Source: Haemaphysalis longicornis
Taxonomy: Eukaryota; Arthropoda; Arachnida; Ixodida; Ixodidae
Assembly (NCBI GenBank): GCA_013339765.2
Contig: JABSTR010001236.1
Location: forward strand, 1-64,000
DNA length: 64,000 nt
Reading direction: 5' to 3'
Shown: positions 12,246 to 23,086 of the stretch, piece by piece
Layout: each line of letters opens with the position of its first letter
How positions within the stretch are numbered: the stretch's first letter is position 1
The notes under the pieces: model-generated
Told to the model about the DNA's origin: nothing
What the model saw: the letters and a program-made list of their open reading frames with translations, nothing else
Databases searched by the model: none
Position numbers and translations under genes: made by a program

Positions 12246-13607
12246 CTAGTTAAAACCACGGCTGTTGATGATAGGTGTTTGCAGATTCACCAATGCACTG
12301 CACACTATTACCACTTTGTCCATGGTAGCGAAGTCCTTGTCGCCAGCTCTCCTCACAAAGTTCAGAGGCAGCACAGTTTGGAAGATCCGGAAAACTTTCA
12401 ATCTCTGCATCGCCCTTTCGACATGGATGCGTACCCTGGACAGCTTCCTAGACGTCGTAACCTCAGCGCCAGGTAGCTGTGCACGCTTTTCGGTCAGTGA
12501 TGGCATCAGGAGTGTTGCGCCTCGTGCAGCAAACATGTCGTTGCACCGAAATCCTCTGTCAACCAGGAAAACATCCCCTTGCGTGACCTTTTCCAAAAGA
12601 CCACTCCACAGAGTGACTTCCTTGTCGGCCGTCCTCCCTTCCCATGCTTTCGATACAAATGTTATAGCTCCTGAAGGAGATATCACCACAAGCAGCTTCA
12701 CTGTGTTGTGGTGTTTGTAGTTCGAGTACGTCTCGCTCATTGCTGTCATTAGTGTAGGCCTTTGTATAAATACCTCCGTGCAGTCAATGATTCCTGCGAG
12801 ACCGTCAAAGAGAGTGTCCTGAAATGCAGGTGGTCGGTTGGCGTCAACAGTTCTTCGAGATGGCCAGACAGTAAACCGCGTCATGTTGTCAGCCAGTACG
12901 TCAAGCCACGAATGAAAAATGTCACTCACTGTACTGTTTGACACACCAAATCGGCACACCAGGTCTTGGGTGAGGAGGCCCAAACGTAGCCTCATCAAGA
13001 CAAGGATGCGTTGTGCTTGAGTCAAGGCACACGACGCACGGTTCCCACACTGACAAAACCAGCTGCAAGAACGCAGAGAACATGGCTGCGGACACAAACC
13101 CTGTGTAGAACTTCACAGTTTTTTTCTGCATGACCATTTCTTTTCTTATTGTAGCAAGGTCTGCTGGCTTGTTTTCGAGTTCAACAACTTTTTCATTTGC
13201 TCCTAAGAGGTTGTGCTCTAGACTAGCCAAACGCTGCTTGAGTGCTTCATTCTTTTTGATTAAGTCTGACATGTCTTGCATGCTGACAGAGGTTTGTACT
13301 TCCATATTGCGCTTCTCTGTGACACAGATAATTGAAGACGCAGATGGGGCAGTGGGGCTAGCATCTGGTGCTGCGTCACTTATATCCTACCCACTATTGG
13401 AAGACACTGTTCCAGGATCAAACCCACTTGGCCCAGGAGCACATACAACAGGTGTACACGCTTGCTTCAGGGCTTCTTTTCGCTGGACACTTTGAAACGT
13501 GGAGATTGTCTGGGCATCATTCCCTGGAGCTTGATACGGAAAGACCGACGGTACGTAGTCTGGATGTCTAGGTTCAGAAGAGGGTTGACCTATGAAACGA
13601 AAATTCA
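12246..13607 (-). pseudogene. THAP/HTH/DDE transposase of an ISL2EU element
   Basis: On the minus strand a splice acceptor near 13600 leads into PRHPDYVPSVFPYQAPG, the linker that follows a THAP zinc finger in these transposases. An in-frame TAG near 13388 comes next, then a coiled coil (SVSMQDMSDLIKKNEALKQR...). An HTH_Tnp_4 region follows (ALTQAQRILVLMRLRLGLL...VSNSTVSDIF), and then a DDE_Tnp_4 domain with all three acidic residues in place: GIIDCTEVFI, FLVDRGFRC and RIHVERAMQRLK. A one-base frameshift lies near 13030-13060, between the coiled coil and HTH. The downstream 283-codon frame (13097 to 12246) is otherwise clean. The THAP finger itself would lie upstream of 13610 and was not found. 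Dead by one stop and one frameshift. Confidence 0.85.
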
Positions 13608-13609
13608 GT

Positions 13610-14250
13610 CACAGTATTATTTCAAATGTAACCTATATTAGAGCTTTCCACCTTGACTGTACAGGATAGCATCAAAGAACAGAAGTAAGGGTGCTTTGAT
13701 AGAATAAGACTTAAATATATGCAACTAAATTAATTTTCCAGGCACTCCAAACACCAAAAAATGCTTGCGTAGGGTATAGTTGGTGCAATCTTGAATTGTA
13801 CACAAAATCGTCAGAAAATACACGGGCACAAGGTTATTTATAGATAGTTTTAGCCGCAGCAGTGGCCTGTTTTTTCTTTTTTTCACTTGAAAAGAAACAT
13901 GCGGAGCATGACAACCATTAATCACTGCACTTACGCCTTCATTCTTGCGTTTTATTGATTGATCATAGGAAGGCCAGAACTAAGGAAGTGGCAGCGTTTT
14001 AGTTTAGCAGTGGTTGGTTGATACAATTTCTGCAGTTCGCAGGTGGTATAGCTAAGTCAAAATAACTTACAGAAAAGCGCTGTTGTTTGGTCAACGATTC
14101 GGCAAGCGTTAAGTTCTGTGTAAAGGTTGTTTTCAGAGCTTCTCGTGTGCCACAACGCATGCCCTACAGCAGGTGTATTTGTACCACCGTAGGCTCCAAG
14201 TGCCTGCCGACATCGAATGATGTTGGGGTGGCTTAGGATATCTCCCCAAC
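13610..14250. other. No supported gene
   Basis: AT-rich non-coding sequence between the ISL2EU remnant and the Penelope-like fragment. It should contain the THAP-finger exon if the transposase gene was ever complete, but I could not see one. Confidence 0.4.
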
Positions 14251-14319
14251 GAAATGCCTCGGAACGGGATCGAACTTGCGATGAGGATGTGCCCCGCCGT
14301 AAACGAGAAGCCACGCCAA

Positions 14320-14694
14320 GCTTGCACCAAAAAACATGGCACCAGGTTTGTAACCTGCAAAGAAGGTGTCATCTACCGCATTCCGCTGTCCTGTGGCAAA
14401 TGCTACGTGGGACAGACGGGGCGGTGTTTAAACGACAGGCTGAGAGAGCACCGTGCAGCAGTTTCGTCGCTTGCGGCGGGAGGCCATCTGGCCGATCATT
14501 GCAGGCGGTGCCCTGATTGTACGCCGGCGTTCGATAAAACACGTGTTGTAGGATCTGGACGTGACCAAACTAGTCGCGAGATTAACGAGGCATTTCAGAT
14601 CTACAGGGAAGGAGTTAATTGTGTCAGCACCCCTTCAATCACTCTTTCAGATAAGGAGATATGCTACCTACGACGGCGCATGTGTGACACATAG
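14320..14694 (+). pseudogene. Penelope-like element GIY-YIG fragment
   Basis: An open frame encodes a well preserved GIY-YIG endonuclease C-terminus: GVIYRIPLSCGKCYVGQTGR, then CLNDRLREHRAAV. A Cys/His cluster follows (HLADHCRRCPDC), then SREINEAFQIYREGVNCVSTPSITLSDKE, and a stop at 14692-14694. In Penelope-like elements this nuclease makes the target nick for retrotransposition. The spacing (GVIY, YVGQT, R, EH) looks catalytically complete, but nothing upstream encodes reverse transcriptase, so the copy is 5'-truncated. It is more intact than the relative at 4.6-5.2 kb. Confidence 0.85.
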
Positions 14695-14834
14695 GTTGGC
14701 GTGTGTGGGGATGTGTAGAGGCAGGTCGTGGTGATATGTTATCTTTCTTTGTTTCACGGACGCTATGTAAAATTTCAGTTGTAGTCTAGCGAGTGTCTTG
14801 TGTACTTCTTCTTCGTCCGCGTCTATGTTTCGCT

Positions 14835-14945
14835 AGTAAAATGCAGCCGAAACGCCCGTGTCCCGAAACGCCCGTGCACCGAAAAGACCGTACCGAAACG
14901 CCCTGTACCGAAACGTCCTGTATCGAAAAGACCGGAGCCGGGCTA
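14835..14945 (+). repeat. Short minisatellite, unit about 14-18 bases
   Basis: Six or so imperfect copies of a CCGAAACGCCCGT / CCGAAAAGACCGT unit in a row. It follows the Penelope-like fragment directly and could be part of that element's 3' end or an independent minisatellite. Confidence 0.7.
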
Positions 14946-15110
14946 AAATATTATTAAAAATGGGCTTTAGTTGATGCTCAGTCACTTTTTCTTCCTCTGA
15001 TCCTTCGAATGCATTTTAAGGTAGCTATTAGGGATGTGTGCATAACCATGAATACGTCTCAATTCCGCCTGACCAGCACCCTCGTTCCATCCGTTAAGTT
15101 GTGGAATCTT

Positions 15111-15350
15111 ACCCGCTGTGGTGGCTGAGTGGCTAAGGCGTTGCGCTGCTGAGCACGAGGACGCGGGTTAGATTCCCGGCCATGGCGGCCGCTTTTCCAA
15201 TAGAGGCGAAAAGAAAAAACGCCCGTGTGTTTAAGATTTCGGCGCACGTTAAAGATCCCCAGCTGGTCAAAATTAATTCGGAGCCTTCCACTACGGCGCG
15301 CCTCATCGCCTGCGTTGCGTCGGCGCGTTAAACCATACAATCAATCAATG
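15111..15350 (+). mobile_element. tRNA-derived SINE (Ruka-like), full length
   Basis: The head has pol III boxes: A-box GTGGCTGAGTGGCTAAGG and B-box GGTTAGATTCC. A body follows that recurs in at least five places in this window (GGCGCACGTTAAAGATCCCC...GGCGCGCCTCATCGCC), with a short (AATC)n tail. Near-perfect 16-base target duplications flank it: 15096-15111 and 15351-15366 (AAGTTGTGGAATCTTA versus AAGTTGCGGAATCTTA). The architecture matches the tick SINE Ruka as I know it; the family name is an inference. Confidence 0.9.
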
Positions 15351-15571
15351 AAGTTGCGGAATCTTATATTATATTATGCTATTGAAAAGGTAATTGGACG
15401 CGCGAATCACGAAATAGAACTCTTTTGAAAAGACGCTTTCTAATTTACCGGCAACGGTACCCCTCTGCTCCTCCCCGTTTGGAGCGAGTGGCAGGAGCAT
15501 GAGAGTGGCAAGTTAGACCAATAAATCTGAAAGAGACCAGAAAGAGACGAAACACCACAGAAAGCAGAAAG

Positions 15572-15775
15572 ATTTATTGATTGACTGTGGGGATCAGCGC
15601 GCCTTCGCTTCACGGGTGATGAGGCGCGCCGTCTTGCAGGGCTCCGGATTAATATTGACCACCTGGGCATCTTTGACGTGCGCTGAAATCTCGTACACAC
15701 GCACGTTTCTGATTTTCGCCTCTATTGGAAAAGCGGCCGCCGCGGCCGCAAAGCGAACCCGCGGCGTCGTCAGAG
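15572..15775 (-). mobile_element. Ruka-like SINE, 5'-truncated
   Basis: Reverse-oriented copy with the (TTGA)-type tail at the left and the conserved body. It ends inside the tRNA-like head just past the B-box (GCGAACCCGCG). The flanking duplication AGCAGAAAG is at 15563-15571 and 15776-15784. Confidence 0.85.
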
Positions 15776-16210
15776 AGCAGAAAGGGTGAGTGCATGGGGA
15801 AATGGGACAGAACGGGGCGGACATCTATCTACTTTAGTGCTGTATTCTCTTCCACGGCAAAATACGTAGTGCCCCCAAGGTTGGGAGACAGAGTTTCTTG
15901 CAAAAGTGCCTACGACACGCTAACAGTTTTCTTTGCTATATCTGTTATCCTTGTTTGGATATGTTAAAAATACGCGAACTTGTCCACACGATCCTGAACC
16001 ACTGACGGTTGTACTAGGCACCACAGCGCCCGCTGGTTGTGAAAAGTCAAGAGAAATATCTACCTTTGGGGTTTTGCTTATTCGATGGGCGCAACTTATT
16101 CGTGTGTGAACTCGGCGTGGAGAAATTTAAAACCGTGTGTTGGGTCCAGTATTTTTTTGTTTTCCAATAGAAACACACTTCCCAAAAATAGTGGTGGCTT
16201 TGATGCCTTG

Positions 16211-16385
16211 AAGCTACTCCTGAGCTATGAGGCACACCGTATACATGCAGGCCGGGAAAACAATTTAGACCACCTGAGGTTCTTTAACGTGATTTGAAAT
16301 CTACACATGCAAGTTTTTGTTTTCCGTTTTCATCACAAAATCGGCAGCCGGGTGAATTGATCGAACCCGCGTTTTCGTGGTCAGT
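16211..16385 (-). mobile_element. Old Ruka-like SINE remnant
   Basis: Diverged reverse copy. Recognisable pieces are GACCACCTGAGGTTCTTTAACGTG, TTGAAATCTACACATGCA and GATCGAACCCGCG (B-box). No target duplication could be found, so its limits are approximate. Confidence 0.55.
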
Positions 16386-16849
16386 AGCCAACGGCTCACC
16401 CAGCGAGCAGCTTCTGAGGGTCACGCTTCTCAAGTACTTACACTCTTCAGGTGTGCGACCGTTTTAAAGAAAAATATGAAATGCAACAAGTCTGCACATT
16501 GCGGGTGTTGGCCTTCGCCGTTGCACGGTGCAGCAGTCTTGTGGCCCTATTGCCCTTACATAGTCGCAGAGAGGGAAGGGCAAAGACGAAGTTTCATACT
16601 GCCGTGAAGGCTTCTGAAAGTTCGACATTTCGTTTGTTCAGCTTGGCAGGGGGCCTGCACTACCAGCAGTAGCCTTCCATGGCAACATTGGTGCGCAAGC
16701 CTTTCCTCGTGTTTTATCGACGAACAAAGTGCTGATAGTGTTGACCGATGTGAAGGGTAAAAAGCGTGAGAAGTTACTAAACCGATGGTGCCAAAAGAAA
16801 AGCACCGAATAGCGTTGACGGCGCATTATCAGCAGCTCAAAGTAGAAGC

Positions 16850-16918
16850 CGGTTCGGGTTCAACGGGCTCAAAAAATACCGGTTCGGGTTCAGTTCGGTT
16901 CCGGTTCGAACCGGTATA
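16850..16918 (+). repeat. GGTTCGG-type degenerate repeat
   Basis: Repeated CGGTTCGGGTTC / GGTTCCGGTTCGAACCGG words over about 70 bases. Similar words occur at the ends of some DNA transposons, but no partner end was found. Confidence 0.5.
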
Positions 16919-16960
16919 TATCTAATATAGCTTCATAGTTCGTGTAATGCACGAATATGC

Positions 16961-17796
16961 AGGGTGATCAAAATAAGGTCGACAGGTTAAAAAAAAAATA
17001 GACGCTTAGATTTACGTGAAGACCACCTCAACAGTGAGGTTAGACGCCCAGGGGGACACAGAATGAGGTGGTAATTATTGATTTCGGTGGCTCAATTAAC
17101 TAAAATTGAATAATTAACTTTTTAGTGGCTGCAGTGAGCAAGCATGTTTGTACTTAAAAGTCAGACGCAATCGTGTTTCGACGAAGTTTCATTTGACAGA
17201 ATTCTTCCAGCGCATTCCTACTCCGAGAGATGTTGTACCGCGAAGTTTAATTGCCGATAGCATGATTACGCATGCTGGACCGTGAAGACCGGCGCAAACC
17301 TCCTCCCCTTTTCCCTGTATTTCGATAGCGGTTCCGAGTACTGTTGACTGCGATAACGCCAGCCAAGACTGAAAAGGTGCCTGTTATAACTTTTGCCTAT
17401 GCCTTTAACCCGTTGTCAAACTAAACACCGTACACAGCAGGTACGTCACAAAGGGAGGAGCTTTGCGCCGGAACTTGCTGTCTTGCATGCGTAATCATGC
17501 GAACGGCAATTAAACATCGCAATCCGTTATCTAGGAGTACGGATGCGCTAGAAGAATTCTGCCAGATGAAACTGCGTAGAAACACGATTGCGTCCGACGC
17601 TTCAATAGAAACATGCTTGCTTACTGCAGCCACTCAAAGTTAATTATACAAGTTTAGTTAATTAGGCGACCGACATCAATAATTACCAGCGCATCCTGTG
17701 TCCCCCTCGGTGCATAACCTCACTGTAGAGGTAGTCTTCACGTACATCTAAGGGCCTATTTTTTAAAAAACCTGTCGACTTAACTTTGATCACCCT
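16961..17796. mobile_element. Fold-back DNA element with ~315 bp inverted arms
   Basis: The left arm (about 16961-17280) and right arm (about 17480-17796) are inverted copies along their whole length. They begin AGGGTGATCAAAATAAGGTC and end ...TTAACTTTGATCACCCT. Both share internal words such as AAGCATGTTT, CGCAATCGTGTTT, AGAATTCTTC and GCATGATTACGCATGC. By eye they agree at roughly five bases in six. About 200 bases separate the arms. There is no coding frame, so it is non-autonomous, and the flanking duplication is unclear. Confidence 0.85.
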
Positions 17797-17828
17797 TTAT
17801 ATTGCCGCAAACCATTGCCGCGTTTGTA

Positions 17829-17859
17829 TATATAATAAAGGTTATATATATATATATAT
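17829..17859. repeat. (TA)n tract at the left edge of gypsy element A
   Basis: TA-rich run into which the gypsy element inserted. The tract resumes on the other side at 23392. Confidence 0.9.
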
Positions 17860-18164
17860 TGTAAGGCGGGTTTATTGCCTTGACAGCGGAAGGAAGGAGG
17901 GGCACTCAGAAGTGGCAAACGGATCGGTGGCCCAGCCGGCAGAATGTCTCGAGCACTTCACGAGCTTCATGCCGATGACGATGCCTCTGCGGTGGCTGAC
18001 CTTGTTGCCTCGTCGTCGTCTGTACAAACCAGGTGGTCAATCCCCTAGAGCGGGCATACGCCAATCACAAGGACAATGCTGACTGTTGTGGCCGCGTAGC
18101 AAATCAGTTGTTCGTTAGTGTTCGCATGGTGACTGCGCGCCACTTGCTCGTCTTTCGCACTACA
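17860..18164 (-). repeat. 3' LTR of gypsy element A
   Basis: A 305 bp long terminal repeat, TG...CA bounded in element sense. It pairs with 23087-23391, with about two substitutions by eye. Confidence 0.95.
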
Positions 18165-18199
18165 ATTACCCCCACGACGAAGGGAGCCACCCTGGCGAC

Positions 18200-21100
18200 C
18201 TAAGGGCACGTCACGACGGAAGGGTCGTAGTACGGCTTGAGGCGATGCACGTGTACCGTTTCGCGTCCGCGGCAGCGCAGGTCAGGCGACGGGGTGAGCG
18301 GCTCCACAACGTAATTAACGGAGGAGGTTCGTTCGAGTACGCGGTACGGTCCATGGAACTTGGAAAGGAGCTTGCTAGAAAGTCCAGGTGTAGTGGAGGG
18401 TACCCAAAGCCATACGAGAGAGCCGGGAGAGAAAGTCACTTGTGGGTTGTCACCGTCACGCCGATGTTTTTGGTGGAATTGGTCTTCGGAGGTAAAACTG
18501 CGAGCAAGCTGACGACACTCCTCAGCGTGGCTGCAGAGTTGAGAAACAGGCGTGTATTCGGAAGCGTCGGGTCGGTAGGGTAGAATGGTGTCGAGAGGGC
18601 AGGATGCTTCACGGCCATAGAGGAGGAAGTAGGGCGAGAACCCTGTAGTAGTCTGCGTCGCGGTGTTATACGCGTAAGTCACGAAGGGGAGAATCGCATC
18701 CCAATCGGAGTGGTCAGCAGACACACACTTGGCGAGCATATCACCAAGGGTGCGGTTAAATCTCTCCGTCAACCCATTAGTCTGGGGATGGTAGGCTGTA
18801 GTGCTGCGGTGGGTGACGTTGCATTCTTTGAGGAAGAGCCTCGACCACTTCTGACAAAAAGACACGGCCCCGGTCACTGAGAAGTTCCCGTGGTGCGCCA
18901 TGACGCAGGATGAAATGGTGCAAAATGAAGGTTGCAACTTCGCGCGCTGTGGCAGCCGGTAGCGCGGCAGTCTCAGCGTATCGCGTAAGGTAATCGACGG
19001 CGACAATAACCCAACGGTTGCCGGCAGCAGTCAGGGGTAGAGGGCCGTATAAGTCTATCCCGACCCGGTCGAAAGGGCGCGCGGGGCAGGGCAAAGGCTG
19101 TAACGGTGCGGTTGGTGACTGCGGCGGAGACTTGCGACGTTGGCATTCTCGGCATGATTTGATGAACTTTGTTACAAAGGAATACATTCCTCGCCAAAAG
19201 TAGCGCAGCCGCAACCGCTGGTACGTCTTAAAGACTCCTGCGTGGGCGAATTGCGCATTCGTGTGAAAATTAGCACATATTGTAGAGCGCAGGTGACGAG
19301 GGATCACCAACAACCACTTGCGGCCTTCGGGAAGGTAATTCCTGCGATACAGAAGCCCGTCACGAATGGAAAAATGCACGGCCTGACGTCGCAGTGCCCG
19401 CGAGGCACTACGTTCCGTAGGGTTCGAAATCATGTCAAAAATGGAAGATACCCAAGGGTCCTTGCGTTGCTGCCCTGCCATGTCCTCAAGTGGTTCAGAT
19501 GCCTGTGTGCAATCAATGGCTGTAATCTCGGGCGCAGTAATGGATAAAGGTGAACGAGATAAAGCATCTGCGTCGCTGTGCTTGCGTCCAGACCGATATA
19601 TCACTCTGATGTCATACTCCTGAAGGCGAAGAGACCAGCGTGCCAGGCGACCGGAGGGATCCTTCAGCGACGATAGCCAACAAAGGGCATGGTGGTCTGT
19701 GACCACATCGAAAGTTCGACCGTAGAGGTAAGGTCTGAACTTTGAAATAGCCCACACGATGGCCAAACACTCTTTCTCTGTGACAGAGTAATTAGATTCC
19801 GCCTTTGTGAGAGTGCGGCTCGCGTATGCGACGACGTACTCGTCGAATCCCGCCTTCCTTTGGGCAAGCACTGCTCCCAGACCTAAACCGCTTGCGTCGG
19901 TATGCAGCTCGGTGGGCGCGGAAGGGTCAAAATGACGCAAAATGGGAGGTGACGTAAGTAAGCGGCGTAGGGTTACAAAGGCTTCATCGCAAGCAGGGGA
20001 CCAGGTCAACAAGTCGTGACTTCCGCTGAGCAACTTCGTCAGAGGCGCAATGACGGACGCAAAGTTGGGCACGAAGCGTCGGAAGTAGGAACAGAGTCCG
20101 ACGAAACTGCGCAGGGCTTTCACGGTAGTCGGTTTCGGGAAGTCGGCAACAGCTTGGAGTTTAGCAGGGTCGGGAAGAACGCCGTCCTTTGAAACAACAT
20201 GGCCCAAAATTGTCAGTTTGCGGGCAGCAAAATGACACTTTTTAACATTCAGCTGCAGCCCAGCGTCGGTAAGGCACTGCAGGACTTGTTCCAGGCGACT
20301 GAGATGGGTGTCAAAATCAGGCGCAAATACAACGATGTCATCTAAGTAGCATAAACAGGTTTTCCACTTGAGGCCACGCAGAATGTCGTCCATCATGCGC
20401 TCAAAAGTGGCAGGCGCATTACATAACCCGAACGGCATCACGTTGAATTCGTATAACCCGTCGGGAGTAACGAACGCGGTCTTAGGCCGGTCTTCGTCTG
20501 CCATCGGCACCTGCCAGTAACCCGAGCGGAGGTCTAAGGAAGAGAAGAACTCGGCGCCTTGCAGATAATCTAATGCGTCGTCGATGCGTGGCAACGGGTA
20601 AACATCTTTCCGGGTGATCTTGTTCAGTCGTCGATAATCGACACAAAAACGAACAGACCCATCTTTCTTGCCCACAAGAACGACCGGTGAAGCCCACGGG
20701 CTGTTAGACGGCCTAATGACACCACGCTGAAGCATTTCATCAACGTGCGTTTCGATCACGGAACGTTCTTTGGCTGATACGCGGTATGGTCGCTGCCTCA
20801 AAGGTGGATGAGAGCCAGTGTCAATGCGATGTGTGACTGTCTGCGTGCGGCCCAGGGAAGTGCGCTGGCAGTCGAAGGTGGATCGGAAACGGTGAAGAAG
20901 AGTGAGCAGCTGGTTGCGCTGGACAGGGTCGAGGTTGCCGTCTACGGAGGGAACGAAAGCGGCCGAATCAGATGCACGGGGAAGAGGCGGGCTTAGCGAG
21001 CTGAGCGACAGAACGTGCGACGCATCCGGGAAGTCGTTTATGAGGCGAGTGTCAATAGCTTCGACGCGTCCAAGGGACTCGCCACGATGCACGGTTAAGG

Positions 21101-21742
21101 GTGAAGAGGAGGTATTGCAGATGGAGATCATGCTAGCGCCATTTTCGATTTCAAGAATGGCGTAGGGGAGAGGGGCGCCCTGTCGGCGCATGAACAGATT
21201 AGAGGGGGTAAACACAACAGTTGCGGCAGGCACCATACCACAGATTACTGGTAAGATAACGGCAGAGGCTGGAGGGATTGTGGAGTCTTCGGCGGCGCAC
21301 AGCTTAAAAGTAGTGGTTACCTTGTTAATTTCAGTACCACACATCGGAAATAAGGCGACCTCGGCGCGGGCACAGTCAATAACAGCGTGGTGACGCGACA
21401 GGAAGTCCCACCCCAGGATGATGTCATGGGAGCATGAGGAAAGAACGACGAACTCGACTACATACATCGCGTTTTGTACAAAGACACGGCTTGTGCAAAC
21501 GGCTGAAGGCTCGACGTTATGCGCCGTAGCTGTGCGGAGACGGAAACCGGATATTGGGGTCGTCACTTTTCGTAATTTGCGGCAAAGTTTGGCGGCTATA
21601 ACGGAGATGGCTGCTCCCGTGTCCACAAGGGCGTATGTGGTGATTCCATCAATAACGACTTCAATCGCATTCGTAACAGACAGGCCAGGGCTTCGGTATT
21701 TCGACGGCGCCGCAGTTCTTGCCTCCGGAACTGCGGCGATTA
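18200..21742 (-). pseudogene. pol: Pol polyprotein of gypsy element A, frameshifted in integrase
   Basis: Pol is read in the -1 frame relative to gag and has no start of its own. Domains in order: aspartic protease (LVDTGAAISVI) and reverse transcriptase (SLDLRSGYWQVPM, MPFGLCNAPATFERMMD, CYLDDIVVF). RNase H (LHTDASGLGLGAVLAQ, VTEKECLAIVW, VTDHHALCWL) and integrase follow. Integrase has its zinc-binding region (C..C in CRECQRRK), GIDLYGPL for the first Asp, LLSDRG for the second, and LTERFN for the Glu. A one-base insertion near 18832 shifts the frame between the second Asp and the Glu. Downstream of it the frame to 18200 is clean, including the C-terminal GPYRVLER segment. A single indel is the only lesion I see. 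Confidence 0.92.
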
Positions 21743-21749
21743 GTTTTCC
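21708..21749 (-). promoter_or_regulatory. gag-pol -1 frameshift signal of gypsy element A
   Basis: In element sense GGAAAAC (21749-21743) precedes the gag stop. After a 4-base spacer comes a stem-loop: arm CGCCGCAGTTC (21738-21728), a 9-base loop, and arm GAACTGCGGCG (21718-21708), giving 11 perfect pairs. The pol frame is open in -1 across this point (GKLIAAVPEARTAAP...). The slippery heptamer is near the X XXY YYZ form, not a textbook example. Element B has the same layout with compensatory pair changes. Confidence 0.7.
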
Positions 21750-22972
21750 TCCTGGGCATTCGGACGACGGCGCAGCGGCGAAATGGAACGACGACGTGGG
21801 GAGAACGACCGACGGGCATCGGGAGCTTCGCGAGGGGGCAAGCGATAGGGCGGCTCGGCAGGGGCATTGTTGGACGAACGCGGAGAAGTGTACACGTCAG
21901 CAGCAAAAACTGGTCTCCGGTAAGCGTCTCCGGGCGGCGTAACTCGACGTCGGCAATAACGCGCTACGTGACCAGGAACCCCACAGAAATAGCATATCGG
22001 CCGGTTATCGGGCGTGCGCCATGGGTTGCTGTGGAGCGGAGCCGGAGGTGTCGACAAAGCCGGAGGAAGGTAAGGCGGTGGCTGCGGGCGGCGTAAAGGC
22101 ACGTAAGCGGTAGGCGGAGCTTGCCGTGTCGCAACTTCAGCGTATAGCGGCGCCGCTACAGGCAACGGTTGCGGAGCAGCTGGCGTGGTCGGTAGAGCTT
22201 CAGCGACTTCTTCCCTAATAATTCGACGAAGGGGCGACGACAAGCAAGGATCTGGTACCGGCGACGATGGCAGGGATGTACAAGGCAGGAGAGAGATCTG
22301 CCGCGCCACCTCTTCACGAACAAGCTCCTTGATGCGGTTCAGTAGCGACGGATTTTCACCAACTTCCAGCTCACAGAGCGGCTCCTCACGCTCCAAAGGG
22401 CGGCGACGAGTGAGGCGACGCTGCCTGCGCAACTCGTCATAACTTTGCAACAAGCTGATGACGTCTCGGACGCTCTGAGGGTTTTTCGCCAGCAGCATCT
22501 GGAACGCGTCCTCATCTATTCCCTTGAGTATATGCTTGATGGTGTCTTGCTCAGGCATGGAAGGATCCACGCGCCTGCAAAGGTCGACCACATCCTCGAT
22601 GTAGCTGGTAAAGTTCTCGCCGGCCTCTTGAGCTCGCTCTCTCAAAAGCTGCTCCGCGCGAAGCTTGCGAACCGCTGGCCGGTCAAATACCGCCGAAAAG
22701 TTCGTTTTGAATGCGTCCCAGGTTTCGCGATCAGATGGGTGGTTGAGAAACCATTTTTCGGCAAGTCCCCTCAAGGAGAAACTGACGTTATTCAGCTTCA
22801 TGACATTGTCCCACTTATTGTGCGCGCTTACCCTCTCATAAGACGAGAGCCATTCTTCGACGTCCTGGTCGTCTGCGCCAGTGAACATCGCCGGCTCACG
22901 CTCACGGATCACCCCGGAGCAGATGACAGCCGATTGCGAAGGCGACGTCGTGTTTCGGGCGTTAGTAGTCAT
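21740..22972 (-). CDS. gag: Gag protein of gypsy element A
   Basis: Structural Gag polyprotein of the Ty3/gypsy element, which forms the virus-like particle in the cytoplasm. The frame is open from 23074, but I place the start at the ATG at 22972. The N-terminus (MTTNARNTTSPSQ...REREPAMF) then lines up with Gag of element B (MPGGNDTPHMPPS...REREPAKF). The retrotransposon Gag region (DVEEWLSSYERV, WDNVMKLNNVSFSLRGLAEKWF) is followed by a Pro-rich linker and one CCHC zinc knuckle (CYFCGVPGHVARYC). The tail is Arg/Ser-rich. The stop TAA (21742-21740) sits directly after the slippery site for pol expression. Confidence 0.93.
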   Translation of the reverse strand: MTTNARNTTSPSQSAVICSGVIREREPAMFTGADDQDVEEWLSSYERVSAHNKWDNVMKLNNVSFSLRGLAEKWFLNHPSDRETWDAFKTNFSAVFDRPAVRKLRAEQLLRERAQEAGENFTSYIEDVVDLCRRVDPSMPEQDTIKHILKGIDEDAFQMLLAKNPQSVRDVISLLQSYDELRRQRRLTRRRPLEREEPLCELEVGENPSLLNRIKELVREEVARQISLLPCTSLPSSPVPDPCLSSPLRRIIREEVAEALPTTPAAPQPLPVAAPLYAEVATRQAPPTAYVPLRRPQPPPYLPPALSTPPAPLHSNPWRTPDNRPICYFCGVPGHVARYCRRRVTPPGDAYRRPVFAADVYTSPRSSNNAPAEPPYRLPPREAPDARRSFSPRRRSISPLRRRPNAQEEN

Positions 22973-23086
22973 GGCTGACTCAGCGGTAGAGGGCAGGGTG
23001 CGACTCCGCAGCTCCAGGCTTGCGCGCCACTTGCGGGGTGAAGCTGAGGAGCAGGACGAGGACGGAATCCGCACACTCCACCAAAA

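Larger units (their letters stand above)
10100..13610. mobile_element. Decayed ISL2EU-type DNA transposon (two convergent genes)
   Basis: Two convergent broken genes are visible: a SWIM/YqaJ/PHD protein on the plus strand and a THAP-linked, HTH and DDE_Tnp_4 transposase on the minus strand. This pair is the known hallmark of ISL2EU elements (PIF/Harbinger-related), where a YqaJ-type nuclease travels with the transposase. Both genes carry stops and frameshifts, so the copy is dead. I could not locate terminal inverted repeats; the limits given are those of recognisable coding sequence. Confidence 0.75.

Noticed and set aside
18245..18583. Plus-strand ORFs across gypsy element A, and the similar minus-strand ORFs across element B
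   Set aside because: They are antisense shadows of gag and pol, with no independent motif.
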